14,181 bases of DNA. It comes from Pseudomonadota bacterium. GTDB taxonomy: Bacteria > Myxococcota > Myxococcia > Myxococcales > Anaeromyxobacteraceae. Within the stretch, counting starts at the first letter, position 1, and the number at the start of each line of letters is the position of its first letter. The position numbers and the translations under genes were made by a program. The notes beneath the pieces are model-generated. The model did no database searches. It saw nothing but the letters and a program-made list of their open reading frames with translations, and was not told the DNA's origin. The stretch spans positions 1-14,181 of the forward strand of contig JAEYZK010000356.1 in NCBI GenBank assembly GCA_023428085.1, read 5' to 3'. Below are positions 1 through 7,633 of the stretch, piece after piece.

Positions 1-878
1 GCGGCCGCCCGCGCGGCCTCGACCGCCGCAGGCGGCGCGAACCCGTCCACCCAGGCCGGGTCGTCGAAGAGCTGCCGGCGCACGTGCTCCATCGCCAGCG
101 CGCCGGCGGCGGCCCGCGCCTCCTCGCGCGAGTCGTCGTCCTCGGCCTCGATCTCCGCGGACGCGGCGAGCTCCTCGGCCGCCTGCCGCGCGCGCTCCGC
201 CTCCTCCTCGCGCAGCTCCGCCATCGCCTCGCGGTGCTCGTCCACCGCGGCCGCGAGCCGCCGCGAGCCGAAGGCGACGAGGCCCCACGTGCCCGCCCAG
301 ATCGCGCGCAGCACCGGCCACAGCGAGATGCCCGTCGCCACGACGAGGGCGATGGCCGCGACCGCGGTCAGCGCAATGGCGCTCCCCCAGGTCGAGACGA
401 ACCGCGCCGAGAGCCGCGCGAGGCCGGCCCCCGCCGCGCCCCCCGCCGGGAACGGGAGCGCCACCGTGCCCGCCAGCGCGAGGTGCGCGAGGGCGGCCAC
501 CGCCACGATCAGCACCGCGTACGCGGCGGTGCCCACGGCGGTGATGCGGGAGGGGACGCCCCGCAGCATCCGCCAGCCGAGCGCGCCGAGACCGATCGCG
601 AGCACGGGCGCGGCGACGCCCAGCCCGCGGAAGAGGAAGGACGCGGTGCGGTGGCCCACGGGGCCGACGAGGTTCTGCGTGGGGAGCCCGCGGCCGACGA
701 GGTCCCCGTCGAGCGGATGGAAGGTCGCGAGCGCCAGGGCGCCGGCCAGGGTGAGCGCCAGGATCACGATCGCCGTGATCTCGCGCGCCATGCCGGTGCG
801 GCGGGGCTTCGAGGAGTCCGGGCGGCCCTTGGGCGCGCGCTCCTTTCCGACACGGCGGTTCGGCTTGGGCTTTGCCAT
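1..878 (-). CDS. ftsK: FtsK/SpoIIIE-type DNA translocase, N-terminal part (cut by left edge)
   Basis: Reading the minus strand from the ATG at 878 gives 292 codons open to the window edge. The protein starts with a basic segment (residues 1-33), followed by four hydrophobic stretches at about 34-53, 79-103, 113-140 and 166-188. Between the first two lies NLVGPVGHRTASFLFRGLG (69-87), which is typical of the FtsK four-helix membrane domain. An acidic, Ala/Glu-rich, probably coiled linker starts near 205. The RecA-like motor and the gamma DNA-reading domain must lie beyond the edge. Proteins of this family anchor at the division septum and pump chromosome-dimer and terminus DNA, activating XerCD at dif. 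Upstream of the ATG there is only a weak G-rich Shine-Dalgarno-like run (GAGGGG) at long spacing. The gene is divergent from the zinc-ribbon/gatCAB group. The family call is firm, but which FtsK paralogue it is cannot be told without the C-terminus. Confidence 0.88.
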   Translation of the reverse strand, partial: MAKPKPNRRVGKERAPKGRPDSSKPRRTGMAREITAIVILALTLAGALALATFHPLDGDLVGRGLPTQNLVGPVGHRTASFLFRGLGVAAPVLAIGLGALGWRMLRGVPSRITAVGTAAYAVLIVAVAALAHLALAGTVALPFPAGGAAGAGLARLSARFVSTWGSAIALTAVAAIALVVATGISLWPVLRAIWAGTWGLVAFGSRRLAAAVDEHREAMAELREEEAERARQAAEELAASAEIEAEDDDSREEARAAAGALAMEHVRRQLFDDPAWVDGFAPPAAVEAARAA

Positions 879-943
879 GGCTGCGGGGGCCCCCTCGGGA
901 AGGTGGAACAAAGCAGACGCGCGGGCGAGGGCCCGACGGGACG

Positions 944-971
944 AGAATATCGGGGGGCGGGGAGAAGTCCA
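944..971 (-). promoter_or_regulatory. Candidate sigma70-type promoter for ftsK
   Basis: On the minus strand there is a -35-like TGGACT (971-966), a 16-nt spacer and a -10-like TATTCT (949-944), each matching the consensus at 4 of 6 positions. This is one of the few A+T-rich spots in the region. It would start transcription about 60 nt upstream of the ftsK ATG. The assignment rests on inspection only. Confidence 0.4.
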
Positions 972-1110
972 CTTACCGGCCGACAGCTATCCTGCCGTCA
1001 CAACAGGACAATTCCTTTGAGCGCGCGCCGGAGACCGAGCCGAAGCCCCGCGCCGTCCAAACGCTGCGGAAGACCCCCCGGAAGGACCACTCCGGCCACC
1101 CCGCGCGGCC

Positions 1111-1139
1111 TGGGAAACCCTGGCCCCGGAGCGTACCTT
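1111..1139 (+). promoter_or_regulatory. Possible promoter of the zinc-ribbon gene
   Basis: TGGGAA (1111-1116), a 17-nt spacer and TACCTT (1134-1139) sit about 70 nt before the ATG at 1207. The -10 fits the loose TANNNT pattern, but the -35 is poor. This is the only A+T-containing hexamer pair found here in that orientation. Confidence 0.3.
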
Positions 1140-1206
1140 TCAATCGGAGCGCTGACCGCGACCTCTGGAAGCTCGGCCGGACCCCACGCTCCAGGGGAGG
1201 AAGGCC

Positions 1207-1524
1207 ATGAAGGCGCCGTTCGAGAACGAGTACTTCGCCCGCGAGGACGCGGAGCGGATCCGGAAGCTCGCCCAGGCCATGCGCAGGCAGCTCGAGGCGG
1301 CGGAGCGCGAACGCGCGCGCGCGCTCCACTGGATGCGTTGCCCGCGGTGTGGGTCCGAGATGCACGAGGTCACGCACGAGGGCGTGGCCATCGACCTCTG
1401 CATCGGCTGCCACGGGATCTTCCTCGACGAGCACGACCTCGTGCACGCCGCCGCCCAGCGGCCGGTCCCCGGCGGCGTGATGAGCGCGATCCTCAACTGG
1501 TTCCGGGGCGAGCTGAAGGGTTGA
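1207..1524 (+). CDS. Small TFIIB-type zinc-ribbon protein
   Basis: A 105-residue protein starts at an ATG with a strong Shine-Dalgarno sequence (GGGGAGGAAGG, about 2-8 nt upstream). The N-terminal half (1-43) is charged and probably helical, rich in Arg/Glu. Residues 44-80 form a zf-TFIIB domain: Cys45-x2-Cys48, the GVAIDLC turn, Cys65-x2-Cys68, then GIFLDEHDL. The four Cys residues should bind one Zn2+. A short hydrophobic tail (VMSAILNWF) follows. Such proteins are widespread in bacteria, and neither the partner nor the function is known. The gene ends 61 nt before gatC and lies in the same direction. It could be co-transcribed, although a separate -10-like element precedes gatC. The domain call is firm, but the role cannot be assigned. 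Confidence 0.82.
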   Translation: MKAPFENEYFAREDAERIRKLAQAMRRQLEAAERERARALHWMRCPRCGSEMHEVTHEGVAIDLCIGCHGIFLDEHDLVHAAAQRPVPGGVMSAILNWFRGELKG

Positions 1525-1547
1525 GGACAGCGGCCCAGGCCGGGCCG

Positions 1548-1557
1548 TGCTAGTAAT
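1548..1557 (+). promoter_or_regulatory. Candidate extended -10 element for gatCAB
   Basis: TGCTAGTAAT at 1548-1557 is an isolated A+T-containing stretch with a TGn extension, about 30 nt before the gatC GTG. No good -35 lies at 16-18 nt upstream. If used, gatCAB would have its own promoter separate from the zinc-ribbon gene. Confidence 0.35.
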
Positions 1558-1585
1558 CTGCCCTCCGACCGCATGGAGGGTTCAC

Positions 1586-1873
1586 GTGTCGCTCTCGCTC
1601 GATGAGGTCCGGCGCATCGCGTCGCTGGCCCGGCTCAAGCTCACGCCGGAGGAGGAGGCCCGGTTCGCGGGCCAGCTCTCCGGCATCCTCGGCTACGTCG
1701 AGGAGCTCAAGGCGCTCGACGTGAGCGGGGTCGAGCCGATGACCCACGCGCTCGCCGACGCGGCGCCCGTGCGGCCGGACGAGGCGCGGCCGGGGCTGGG
1801 CGCGGAGGTGGCCGTGGCCGAGGCGCCGGCCCGCGCCGGGACGCACTTCCAGGTGCCGAGGATCATCGAGTGA
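1586..1873 (+). CDS. gatC: Asp/Glu-tRNA amidotransferase subunit C
   Basis: GatC is the small stabilising subunit that wraps around the GatA-GatB interface of the tRNA-dependent amidotransferase. I chose the GTG at 1586 because GGAGGG (1575-1580) sits 5 nt upstream. It also gives a 95-residue protein beginning MSLSLDEVRRIASLARLKL, the normal GatC start and length. The frame is open 13 codons further upstream to an ATG at 1547, but that extension is unlike GatC. Typical features are the LARLKLTPEEE segment, the helix ending in ILGYVEEL, the VSGVEPMTHA stretch and a C-terminus ending FQVPRIIE. The stop overlaps the gatA start by 4 nt, so translation is probably coupled and the subunits made in equal amounts. 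Confidence 0.95.
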   Translation: MSLSLDEVRRIASLARLKLTPEEEARFAGQLSGILGYVEELKALDVSGVEPMTHALADAAPVRPDEARPGLGAEVAVAEAPARAGTHFQVPRIIE

Positions 1874-3351
1874 GCGCCGCCGAGCGGAAGGGCGACCTGA
1901 CGGCGCTGGGGATCCGGGAGGCCGGCGCGCAGCTCGCGGCGCGCACGGTTTCGTCCGCGGAGCTGACCGAGGCCGCGCTGACGCGGATCGCGGCCGTGGA
2001 CGGGAAGGTCGGGGCGTACCTCGCGGTGACGGCGGACGAGGCGCGCGCCGCGGCGAAGGAGGCCGACGCGCGCGCGGCGCGGGGCGAACGCCGCTCGCCG
2101 CTCGACGGCGTTCCGCTCGCGGTGAAGGACCTCTTCCTGACGAAGGCCGTCGCGACCACCGCGGGCTCGCGCATCCTCGAGGGCTGGCGCCCGCCGTACA
2201 GCGCGACCGCGGTGGAGCGGCTGACGGCCGCCGGCGCGGTCCCGCTCGGCAAGCTCAACCTGGACGAGTTCGCGATGGGCTCGTCCAACGAGAACGTCGG
2301 GTTCAAGCCCTGCCGCAACCCGTGGGATCTCGCGCGCACGCCCGGCGGCTCCTCGGGTGGGAGCGCGGCCGCGGTCGCGGCGCGGACCGCGCACGGGACG
2401 CTCGGGACCGACACCGGCGGCTCGATCCGCCTGCCGGCCGCGTTCTGCGGCGTGGTCGGGATGAAGCCGACCTACGGCCGGGTCTCGCGGTACGGGGTCG
2501 TCGCCTTCGCCTCGTCGCTCGACCAGGTCGGCCCGCTGGCGCGGAGCGTCGAGGACGTCGCGCTCCTGCTCCGCACGGTCGCGGGGCACGACCCGCGCGA
2601 CATGACCTCCTCGACGCGGCCCGTCGAGGACTACCTCGCGAGCCTCGAGGGCGGCGCGAAGGGGCTCCGGATCGGCGTGCCCAGGGAGTGGCTCGCGGGC
2701 GGGCTCGAGCCGGGGACGACGGCCGCGGTGCAGGCCGCGCTCGAGGTGTACCGGAGGCTGGGCGCGACGCTCGTCGAGGTCTCGCTCCCGCACTCGCGGT
2801 ACGGCATCGCGGCGTACTACCTCATCGCCACCGCCGAGGCGTCCTCGAACCTGGGCCGCTACGACGGCGTGCGGTTCGGCCTCCGGGCGGGCGACGGCGG
2901 CCTGCGCGAGATGTACGAGCAGACGCGCGCGCGCGGCTTCGGCGCGGAGGTGAAGCGCCGGATCATGCTCGGGACCTACGCGCTCTCCTCGGGCTACTAC
3001 GAGGCGTACTACCTCCGGGCGCAGAAGGTCCGCACCCTCATCCGGCGGGATCTCGACCGGGCGTTCGAGCAGTGCGACGTCGTCGCAGGCCCGGTCTCGC
3101 CCAGCGTCGCGTTCAAGCTCGGCGAGAAGGTGGAGGACCCGCTCCAGATGTACCTCGCGGACGTCTTCACCATCACTTCCAACCTCGCCGCGCTCCCGGC
3201 GCTGTCCTTGCCGTGCGGGAAGGACGGTCCCACGGGCCTGCCCATCGGGCTCCAGCTCGTCGGCCGGCCGTTCGACGAGGCGACGCTCCTCCGCGCCGCG
3301 CGCGCGCTCGAGCGCGAGCTCGGGACCTGGCCTACTCCGGAGATCGCCTGA
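1870..3351 (+). CDS. gatA: Asp/Glu-tRNA amidotransferase subunit A (amidase)
   Basis: GatA releases ammonia from glutamine for use by GatB. The 493-residue protein is of normal family length. It carries the amidase-signature core: PLAVKDLF with catalytic Lys86, TPGGSSGGSAAAVA with the cis-Ser161, and DTGGSIRLPA with nucleophile Ser185. The spacing of Lys to cis-Ser (75) and Lys to Ser (99) matches that known for characterised GatA proteins. GMKPTYGRVSRYGV follows, as usual. The start is the GTG at 1870, whose last two bases are part of the gatC stop (GTGA overlap). This is the second gene of gatCAB, and gatB begins 1 nt after its stop. The presence of gatCAB implies that the organism makes Gln-tRNA(Gln) and/or Asn-tRNA(Asn) by transamidation. 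Confidence 0.97.
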   Translation: MSAAERKGDLTALGIREAGAQLAARTVSSAELTEAALTRIAAVDGKVGAYLAVTADEARAAAKEADARAARGERRSPLDGVPLAVKDLFLTKAVATTAGSRILEGWRPPYSATAVERLTAAGAVPLGKLNLDEFAMGSSNENVGFKPCRNPWDLARTPGGSSGGSAAAVAARTAHGTLGTDTGGSIRLPAAFCGVVGMKPTYGRVSRYGVVAFASSLDQVGPLARSVEDVALLLRTVAGHDPRDMTSSTRPVEDYLASLEGGAKGLRIGVPREWLAGGLEPGTTAAVQAALEVYRRLGATLVEVSLPHSRYGIAAYYLIATAEASSNLGRYDGVRFGLRAGDGGLREMYEQTRARGFGAEVKRRIMLGTYALSSGYYEAYYLRAQKVRTLIRRDLDRAFEQCDVVAGPVSPSVAFKLGEKVEDPLQMYLADVFTITSNLAALPALSLPCGKDGPTGLPIGLQLVGRPFDEATLLRAARALERELGTWPTPEIA

Positions 3352-3352
3352 C

Positions 3353-4813
3353 ATGCCTCTCGCCGACTTCCAACTCGTCATCGGCCTCGAGGTCCACGCT
3401 CAGTTGATGACGCGGAGCAAGATCTTCTGCTCCTGCTCGACGGAGTTCGGGGGCGAGCCCAACGCGCACACCTGCCCGGTCTGCCTCGGGCTCCCCGGCG
3501 CCCTGCCCGTGCTCAACGAGCGCGTGGTCGAGATGGCGGTCACGGCCGGCCTCGCGCTCGGGTGCGACGTGCGGCCGAAGAGCGTCTTCGCGCGGAAGAA
3601 CTACTTCTACCCGGACCTCCCGAAGGCCTACCAGATCTCGCAGTACGAGCTGCCGATCTGCCTCGGCGGCGTCGTGCCGTACACCCTCGACGGCGTCGAG
3701 AAGACGGCCCGGCTCACCCGGATCCACATGGAGGAGGACGCGGGCAAGAACGTCCACGGCGTGGCCGCCGACGGCAGCTCCGGCGTGGACCTCAACCGCG
3801 CCGGCGTCCCGCTCCTGGAGATCGTCTCCGAGCCCGACCTCCGCTCCGCCGACGAGGCGGTCGAGTACCTCCGCTCGCTCCGCGCCATCCTCATGGCGCT
3901 CGGCGTGAACGACGGGAACATGCAGGAGGGGTCGCTCCGCTGCGACGCCAACGTCTCGGTGATGCGCCGGGGCGCCGAGAAGTACGGCACCCGGTGCGAG
4001 ATCAAGAACATGAACTCCTTCCGGTTCCTCAAGGCCGCGATCGAGTACGAGGCCCGGCGCCAGGTGGAGGTCGTGGAGGGCGGCGGGACCGTCCAGCAGG
4101 AGACGCGCCTGTTCGACCCCGACCGCGGCGAGACCCGCTCGATGCGCTCCAAGGAGGAGGCGCACGACTACCGCTACTTCCCCGAGCCCGACCTGCCGCC
4201 GGTGGTCGTCGCCCCGGCGCTCGTCGAGCGGCTCCGGGCCTCGCTCCCCGAGCTGCCGCGGGCGCGCGCGCAGCGGTACACGACCGCGCTCGGGCTCTCC
4301 GCGTACGACGCGGGCGTCCTCGTCTCGGACGCGCAGGTGGCGGCGTACTTCGACCGCGCGGTCGCCGCCTACGGCGCCGGCCCGGAGAAGGCGAAGAAGA
4401 TCGCGAACTGGGTGAACGGCGAGGTGGCGAAGCTCGCGAACGAGGCCGGCACCGGCCCGGCCGCGTGGAGGCTCACGCCCGAGAAGCTCGCGGCGGTCCT
4501 GCAGCTGCTCGACGCCGGCACGATCGGCGGCCCCGGCGCGAAGCAGGTCGTCGAGGAGGTCTTCCGGACCGGCGCGGAGCCCGCGGGGGTCGTCCAGGCG
4601 AAGGGGCTCGCGCAGGTCTCGGACGAGGGCGCGATCGAGGCGGTGGTGGACCGCGTGCTCGCCGCGAGCCCCGCCGAGGTGGAGAAGCACCGGAGCGGCA
4701 AGAAGAACCTGACCGGCTTCTTCGTGGGCGCGGTGATGAAGGAGCTGCGCGGCAAGGGCAACCCGGCCGTCGTGAACGCGCTCCTCAAGAAGAAGCTCGA
4801 CGGAGGGGGCTGA
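3353..4813 (+). CDS. gatB: Asp/Glu-tRNA amidotransferase subunit B
   Basis: GatB binds the mischarged tRNA and ATP, phosphorylates the Glu/Asp side chain and amidates it with ammonia channelled from GatA. The 486-residue product has the expected order. VIGLEVHAQL lies near the N-terminus. The zinc cysteines Cys26-x-Cys28 and Cys41-x2-Cys44 (CSC...CPVC) follow, then the NRAGVPLLEIVSEPDLRSA and MQEGSLRCDANVSV segments of the kinase-like cradle. The C-terminal GatB/YqeY helical domain ends NLTGFFVGAVMKELRGKGNP...VNALLKKKL and contacts the tRNA elbow. The ATG lies 1 nt after the gatA stop. No key residue appears to be missing. Specificity for Asp, Glu or both cannot be read from the sequence. Confidence 0.97.
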   Translation: MPLADFQLVIGLEVHAQLMTRSKIFCSCSTEFGGEPNAHTCPVCLGLPGALPVLNERVVEMAVTAGLALGCDVRPKSVFARKNYFYPDLPKAYQISQYELPICLGGVVPYTLDGVEKTARLTRIHMEEDAGKNVHGVAADGSSGVDLNRAGVPLLEIVSEPDLRSADEAVEYLRSLRAILMALGVNDGNMQEGSLRCDANVSVMRRGAEKYGTRCEIKNMNSFRFLKAAIEYEARRQVEVVEGGGTVQQETRLFDPDRGETRSMRSKEEAHDYRYFPEPDLPPVVVAPALVERLRASLPELPRARAQRYTTALGLSAYDAGVLVSDAQVAAYFDRAVAAYGAGPEKAKKIANWVNGEVAKLANEAGTGPAAWRLTPEKLAAVLQLLDAGTIGGPGAKQVVEEVFRTGAEPAGVVQAKGLAQVSDEGAIEAVVDRVLAASPAEVEKHRSGKKNLTGFFVGAVMKELRGKGNPAVVNALLKKKLDGGG

Positions 4814-4815
4814 CC

Positions 4816-5028
4816 ATGGCGTGGGCAGGCTGGGGCGCGGGCCCCGCGGGCGCCGGCGCCGCCGGCGGGCCGAGCCGGTGGTTCCTGGCCGCGGCGCTCG
4901 TCGCCACCGTGGTCGTCGCCGGGATCCTCGCGGCGCGCGGCCGCTGGGCGCTGGCGGGCGTCGCCGGGGTGGCGGCGGTCTACTACGTCGCCCGCCTGTT
5001 CCTCGGGCTGGGACGCCGGCGCGAGTAG
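4816..5028 (+). CDS. Small two-helix membrane protein, unknown function
   Basis: A 70-residue ORF starts 2 nt after the gatB stop, with GGAGGGGG (4802-4809) ideally placed before the ATG, so it is very probably translated with gatCAB. A Gly/Ala-rich N-terminal segment (1-20) precedes two hydrophobic helices, about 23-42 (FLAAALVATVVVAGILAARG) and 44-65 (WALAGVAGVAAVYYVARLFL). It ends in a basic GRRRE tail, which suggests both termini in the cytoplasm. I do not recognise a family. Coding is supported by the operon position, the Shine-Dalgarno site and the clean hydrophobic pattern. The link to tRNA amidation is only positional. Confidence 0.65.
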   Translation: MAWAGWGAGPAGAGAAGGPSRWFLAAALVATVVVAGILAARGRWALAGVAGVAAVYYVARLFLGLGRRRE

Positions 5029-5029
5029 C

Positions 5030-5059
5030 CGCGCGCGCGGCGCCCTCCTCGCGCGCGCG
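5030..5059. terminator. (CG)5 hairpin after the gatCAB unit, possible terminator
   Basis: Immediately after the stop at 5026-5028, two perfect CGCGCGCGCG arms (5030-5039 and 5050-5059) flank a 10-nt loop, giving a 10-bp all-GC stem. No T-run follows, so it is not a classical intrinsic terminator. It may slow polymerase or protect the 3' end. Alternating CG in this genome could also form such a stem by chance. Confidence 0.35.
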
Positions 5060-5254
5060 ATCCCGGTTTCCGGAGATTCGCCCCGAACGCCGGGGGTTCA
5101 CGCGGGGTCGTGGAAAGGGGCATTGACCCTCCGTGTCCCGGCTGGCACGGTCGCGACCCTCGCAATGTGCGCGCTCACACCGCCCGGAGTCGCGGTGGGA
5201 GCGCCGTCGCAACCCCCGATCCACGGGCGGCCCCGTGTCCGCCCAGGAGACACC

Positions 5255-7534
5255 ATGCGTCACGATCGAAGGATCCCCCGGAGCCCGCGCGCCCTGCTCG
5301 CGTGCGTCGGCGCCACCCTCGCCTTCGCCGCCGGCGACGCGGCCGCCCAGACGTTCACCAGCTCGCCGATCGTCGGCGTCCAGTCGAACCGGTGCGTGGA
5401 CATCCCCAACCGCTCGACCACCAACGGCACCCAGGCCCAGCTCTGGGACTGCAACAGCGGCACCAACCAGGCCTTCACCTACGGCTCCGCCCGGACCCTC
5501 GTCGTGTACGGGAACAAGTGCCTGCAGCCGTTGAACGGCGCCACCTCCGCCGGGACGGCCGTGGTCATCGGCGACTGCTCGGGCCAGCCGGGCCAGCAGT
5601 GGAACGTGAACGCCGACGGGACCATCTCCAACGTCCAGTCCGGCCTGTGCATGGACGCCAACGGCGCCGCGACGGCCAACGGCACCCGGATCATCGTCTG
5701 GGGCTGCGGGTCGGGCGCCAACCAGCGGTGGACCGTCCAGGGCGGCGTCACCACGTATGCGCTCACCGTCGCCCGGGGCGGGACGGGCGGCGGGACCGTG
5801 ACCTCCGCGCCCGCGGGGATCAGCTGCGGCTCGACCTGCAGCGCGAGCTACGCGAGCGGCACGGCCGTGACGCTGTCGGCGTCGCCGGCGGCGGGCTCGA
5901 CCTTCGCGGGCTGGAGCGGCGCCTGCGCGGGCACCGGCTCCTGCACCGTGACGATGACGGCCGCGCGCAGCGTGACGGCGGCCTTCGAGACCAGCGCGGT
6001 GGTGGACGCGACGGTGTCCGTGAACGCGGGCGGCGCGGCCGCCGGGTCGTTCGGCGCCGACGCCGGGTTCTCCGGCGGGAACACGTACGCGACGACGGCC
6101 GCGATCGACACCGCGCTCGTGCCCGCGCCGGTCCCGCCGGCCGCCGTCTTCCAGACCGAGCGGTACGGGGAGTTCACGTACACGTTCGCGAACCGGACGC
6201 CCGGCACGGCGCAGGCGGTGACGCTGTACTTCGCCGAGACCTACTGGACGGCGGCCGGGCAGCGGACCTTCAACGTGGCCGTGAACGGCGCGACCGTGCT
6301 GACGGCGTTCGACATCTTCGCCGCCGCGGGCGGCGGGAACCGGGGGATCGCGCGGACGTTCGAGACGACGGCGAACGCGAGCGGGCAGGTGGTCGTCCAG
6401 TTCACGCGGGCCGGCGGCCCGGACAACCCGAAGGTCACGGGGATCACGGTCGCGGCCGGCGGGACGAACGGCACGACCTACGCGCTCTCCGTCACCCGCG
6501 CGGGCATCGGGACCGGCACGGTGACCTCGACCCCGGCGGGCATCAGCTGCGGCGCGGCCTGCAGCGCCAGCTTCGCGAGCGGGACGACCGTGACCCTGAC
6601 CGCGGCGCCGGCCTCCGGCTCCGTCTTCACGGGGTGGAGCGGCGCGTGCACCGGCACCGGCGCGTGCGTCGCCTCGATGACGGCGGCGCGGAGCGTGACC
6701 GCCACCTTCGACCTGGCCGGCGGGGACGTGGTGCGGAGCGCCGGCTGCGGCAAGGCGCCGACGCTGACGAGCGGCACGCGGACGATCCAGAGCGGCGGCC
6801 AGAGCCGCAGCTTCATGATCCGGATCCCCGACGGCTACGACCGGAACCGCGCGTACCGGGTGGTCTTCGCGTTCCACTGGAACGGGGGCACGGCCAACGA
6901 CGTCGACTCCGGCGGGACCAGCGGCTACACGTGGTCGTACTACGGCCTCCGCGCGCAGGCGAACAACAGCACGATCTTCGTCGCGCCGCAGGGCATCGGC
7001 AACGGCTGGGCCAACAGCGGCGGCCGGGACCTGACCTTCGTGGACGACATGGTCCGGCTCATCGACAACGACCTCTGCGTGGACACGACGCGCCGGTTCG
7101 CGATGGGGTTCAGCTACGGCGGCGGCATGAGCTACGCCATCGCCTGCGCCCGCGCGAAGAGCTTCCGCGCGGTCGCCGTCTACGCCGGCGCGCAGCTCAG
7201 CGGCTGCGAGGGCGGCAACGATCCCATCGCGTACATCGGCTTCCACAGCATCACCGACCCGGTGTGCAGCATCGCGGGCGGGCGGTCGCTGCGCGACCGG
7301 TTCGTCCGGAACAACGGCTGCACGGCCCAGAACCCGCCCGAACCGCCGCAAGGTACGGCGACGCACATCGTGACGAGCTACTCCGGCTGCAGGCCGGGGT
7401 ACCCGGTCGTCTGGGCCGCGTTCAGCGGCGCCGGCCACACCCCCGCGCCGGTGGACGGCTCCACCTCCGACAGCGGCGGTGGCGACCGGACCTGGACCAA
7501 GGCCGAGGCCTGGAAGTTCTTCACGCAGTTCTGA
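5255..7534 (+). CDS. Secreted multidomain CE1-type esterase with lectin, malectin-like and InlB-like repeat domains
   Basis: The frame is open from 5123, but the ATG at 5255 is preferred. AGGAGA lies 5 nt upstream, and the product then begins with a signal peptide (basic start, hydrophobic 11-26, cut near AAAQ at 29-32). The order in the 759-residue protein is: a ricin-type beta-trefoil at about 36-165 with QQW (114-116) and QRW (157-159); an InlB-like repeat at 168-245; a malectin-like domain at about 248-401; a second repeat at 409-486; and an alpha/beta hydrolase at about 497-759. The hydrolase has GFSYG with Ser620, Asp668 in SITDP and His728 in GAGHTP, resembling feruloyl esterase/PHB-depolymerase-like CE1 enzymes. 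It probably removes acyl esters from plant or microbial polysaccharides, held there by the binding modules. The actual substrate is unknown. A strong terminator follows. Confidence 0.85.
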   Translation: MRHDRRIPRSPRALLACVGATLAFAAGDAAAQTFTSSPIVGVQSNRCVDIPNRSTTNGTQAQLWDCNSGTNQAFTYGSARTLVVYGNKCLQPLNGATSAGTAVVIGDCSGQPGQQWNVNADGTISNVQSGLCMDANGAATANGTRIIVWGCGSGANQRWTVQGGVTTYALTVARGGTGGGTVTSAPAGISCGSTCSASYASGTAVTLSASPAAGSTFAGWSGACAGTGSCTVTMTAARSVTAAFETSAVVDATVSVNAGGAAAGSFGADAGFSGGNTYATTAAIDTALVPAPVPPAAVFQTERYGEFTYTFANRTPGTAQAVTLYFAETYWTAAGQRTFNVAVNGATVLTAFDIFAAAGGGNRGIARTFETTANASGQVVVQFTRAGGPDNPKVTGITVAAGGTNGTTYALSVTRAGIGTGTVTSTPAGISCGAACSASFASGTTVTLTAAPASGSVFTGWSGACTGTGACVASMTAARSVTATFDLAGGDVVRSAGCGKAPTLTSGTRTIQSGGQSRSFMIRIPDGYDRNRAYRVVFAFHWNGGTANDVDSGGTSGYTWSYYGLRAQANNSTIFVAPQGIGNGWANSGGRDLTFVDDMVRLIDNDLCVDTTRRFAMGFSYGGGMSYAIACARAKSFRAVAVYAGAQLSGCEGGNDPIAYIGFHSITDPVCSIAGGRSLRDRFVRNNGCTAQNPPEPPQGTATHIVTSYSGCRPGYPVVWAAFSGAGHTPAPVDGSTSDSGGGDRTWTKAEAWKFFTQF
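5756..5989 (+). repeat. InlB-like Cys repeat, copy 1 (within the esterase gene)
   Basis: This encodes residues 168-245: YAL.V....G.GTVTS.PAGISCG..CSAS.ASGT.VTL.A.PA.GS.F.GWSGAC.GTG.C. It pairs with a second copy at 6479-6712. Cys191/195 and Cys224/230 are kept in both and could form two disulfides after export. Similarity is visible in DNA as well as protein, consistent with an internal duplication. Confidence 0.8.
6479..6712 (+). repeat. InlB-like Cys repeat, copy 2 (within the esterase gene)
   Basis: This encodes residues 409-486, the same length as copy 1 and aligned without gaps. The cysteines are 432/436 and 465/471. The two copies bracket the malectin-like domain. The second one leads directly into the esterase domain, so they may act as rigid spacers. 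Confidence 0.8.
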
Positions 7535-7557
7535 CGCCTCGCGGCGGCTGCGCGATC

Positions 7558-7596
7558 GGCACGGGGCTGACGGGGGTACGCCGTCGGCCCCGTGCC
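7558..7596. terminator. Strong hairpin terminator between convergent genes
   Basis: GGCACGGGGC at 7558-7567 pairs with GCCCCGTGCC at 7587-7596. The stem continues inward with TGACGG (7568-7573) and CCGTCG (7581-7586), giving about 16 bp with one G-U pair and a 7-nt loop. ATTTC follows on the plus strand. It lies 24 nt past the esterase stop and 38 nt past the end of the opposing gene, so it can serve both. Confidence 0.8.
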
Positions 7597-7633
7597 ATTT
7601 CACGTCGTCCGGGTGCGCCCGCCGGCCGGGCGG

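Larger units (their letters stand above)
879..1206. other. Divergent intergenic region between ftsK and the zinc-ribbon gene
   Basis: This 328-nt stretch holds no convincing gene. Reading frames crossing it give Arg/Pro-rich products with no recognisable domain. It contains the candidate ftsK promoter on the minus strand and a possible plus-strand promoter near 1111-1139. A short imperfect dyad, TCCTG at 990-994 with CAGGA at 1004-1008, lies between them. I see no RNA gene or transposon end. Confidence 0.6.

Noticed and set aside
289..1020. Plus-strand ORF of 243 codons over the ftsK region
   Set aside because: It lies antisense to the clear FtsK membrane domain and has no domain or ribosome site of its own.
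5142..5163. A sigma54-like promoter (TGGCACGG) upstream of the esterase gene
   Set aside because: The -24 GG half is good, but no GC dinucleotide lies at the required 10-nt spacing, and TTGCA is absent.
3332..7603. A 1423-codon open frame on the minus strand over gatB, the small membrane gene and the esterase gene
   Set aside because: It is antisense to well-supported genes and encodes Arg/Ala/Gly/Pro-rich sequence without domains. Long antisense frames are expected at this GC content.
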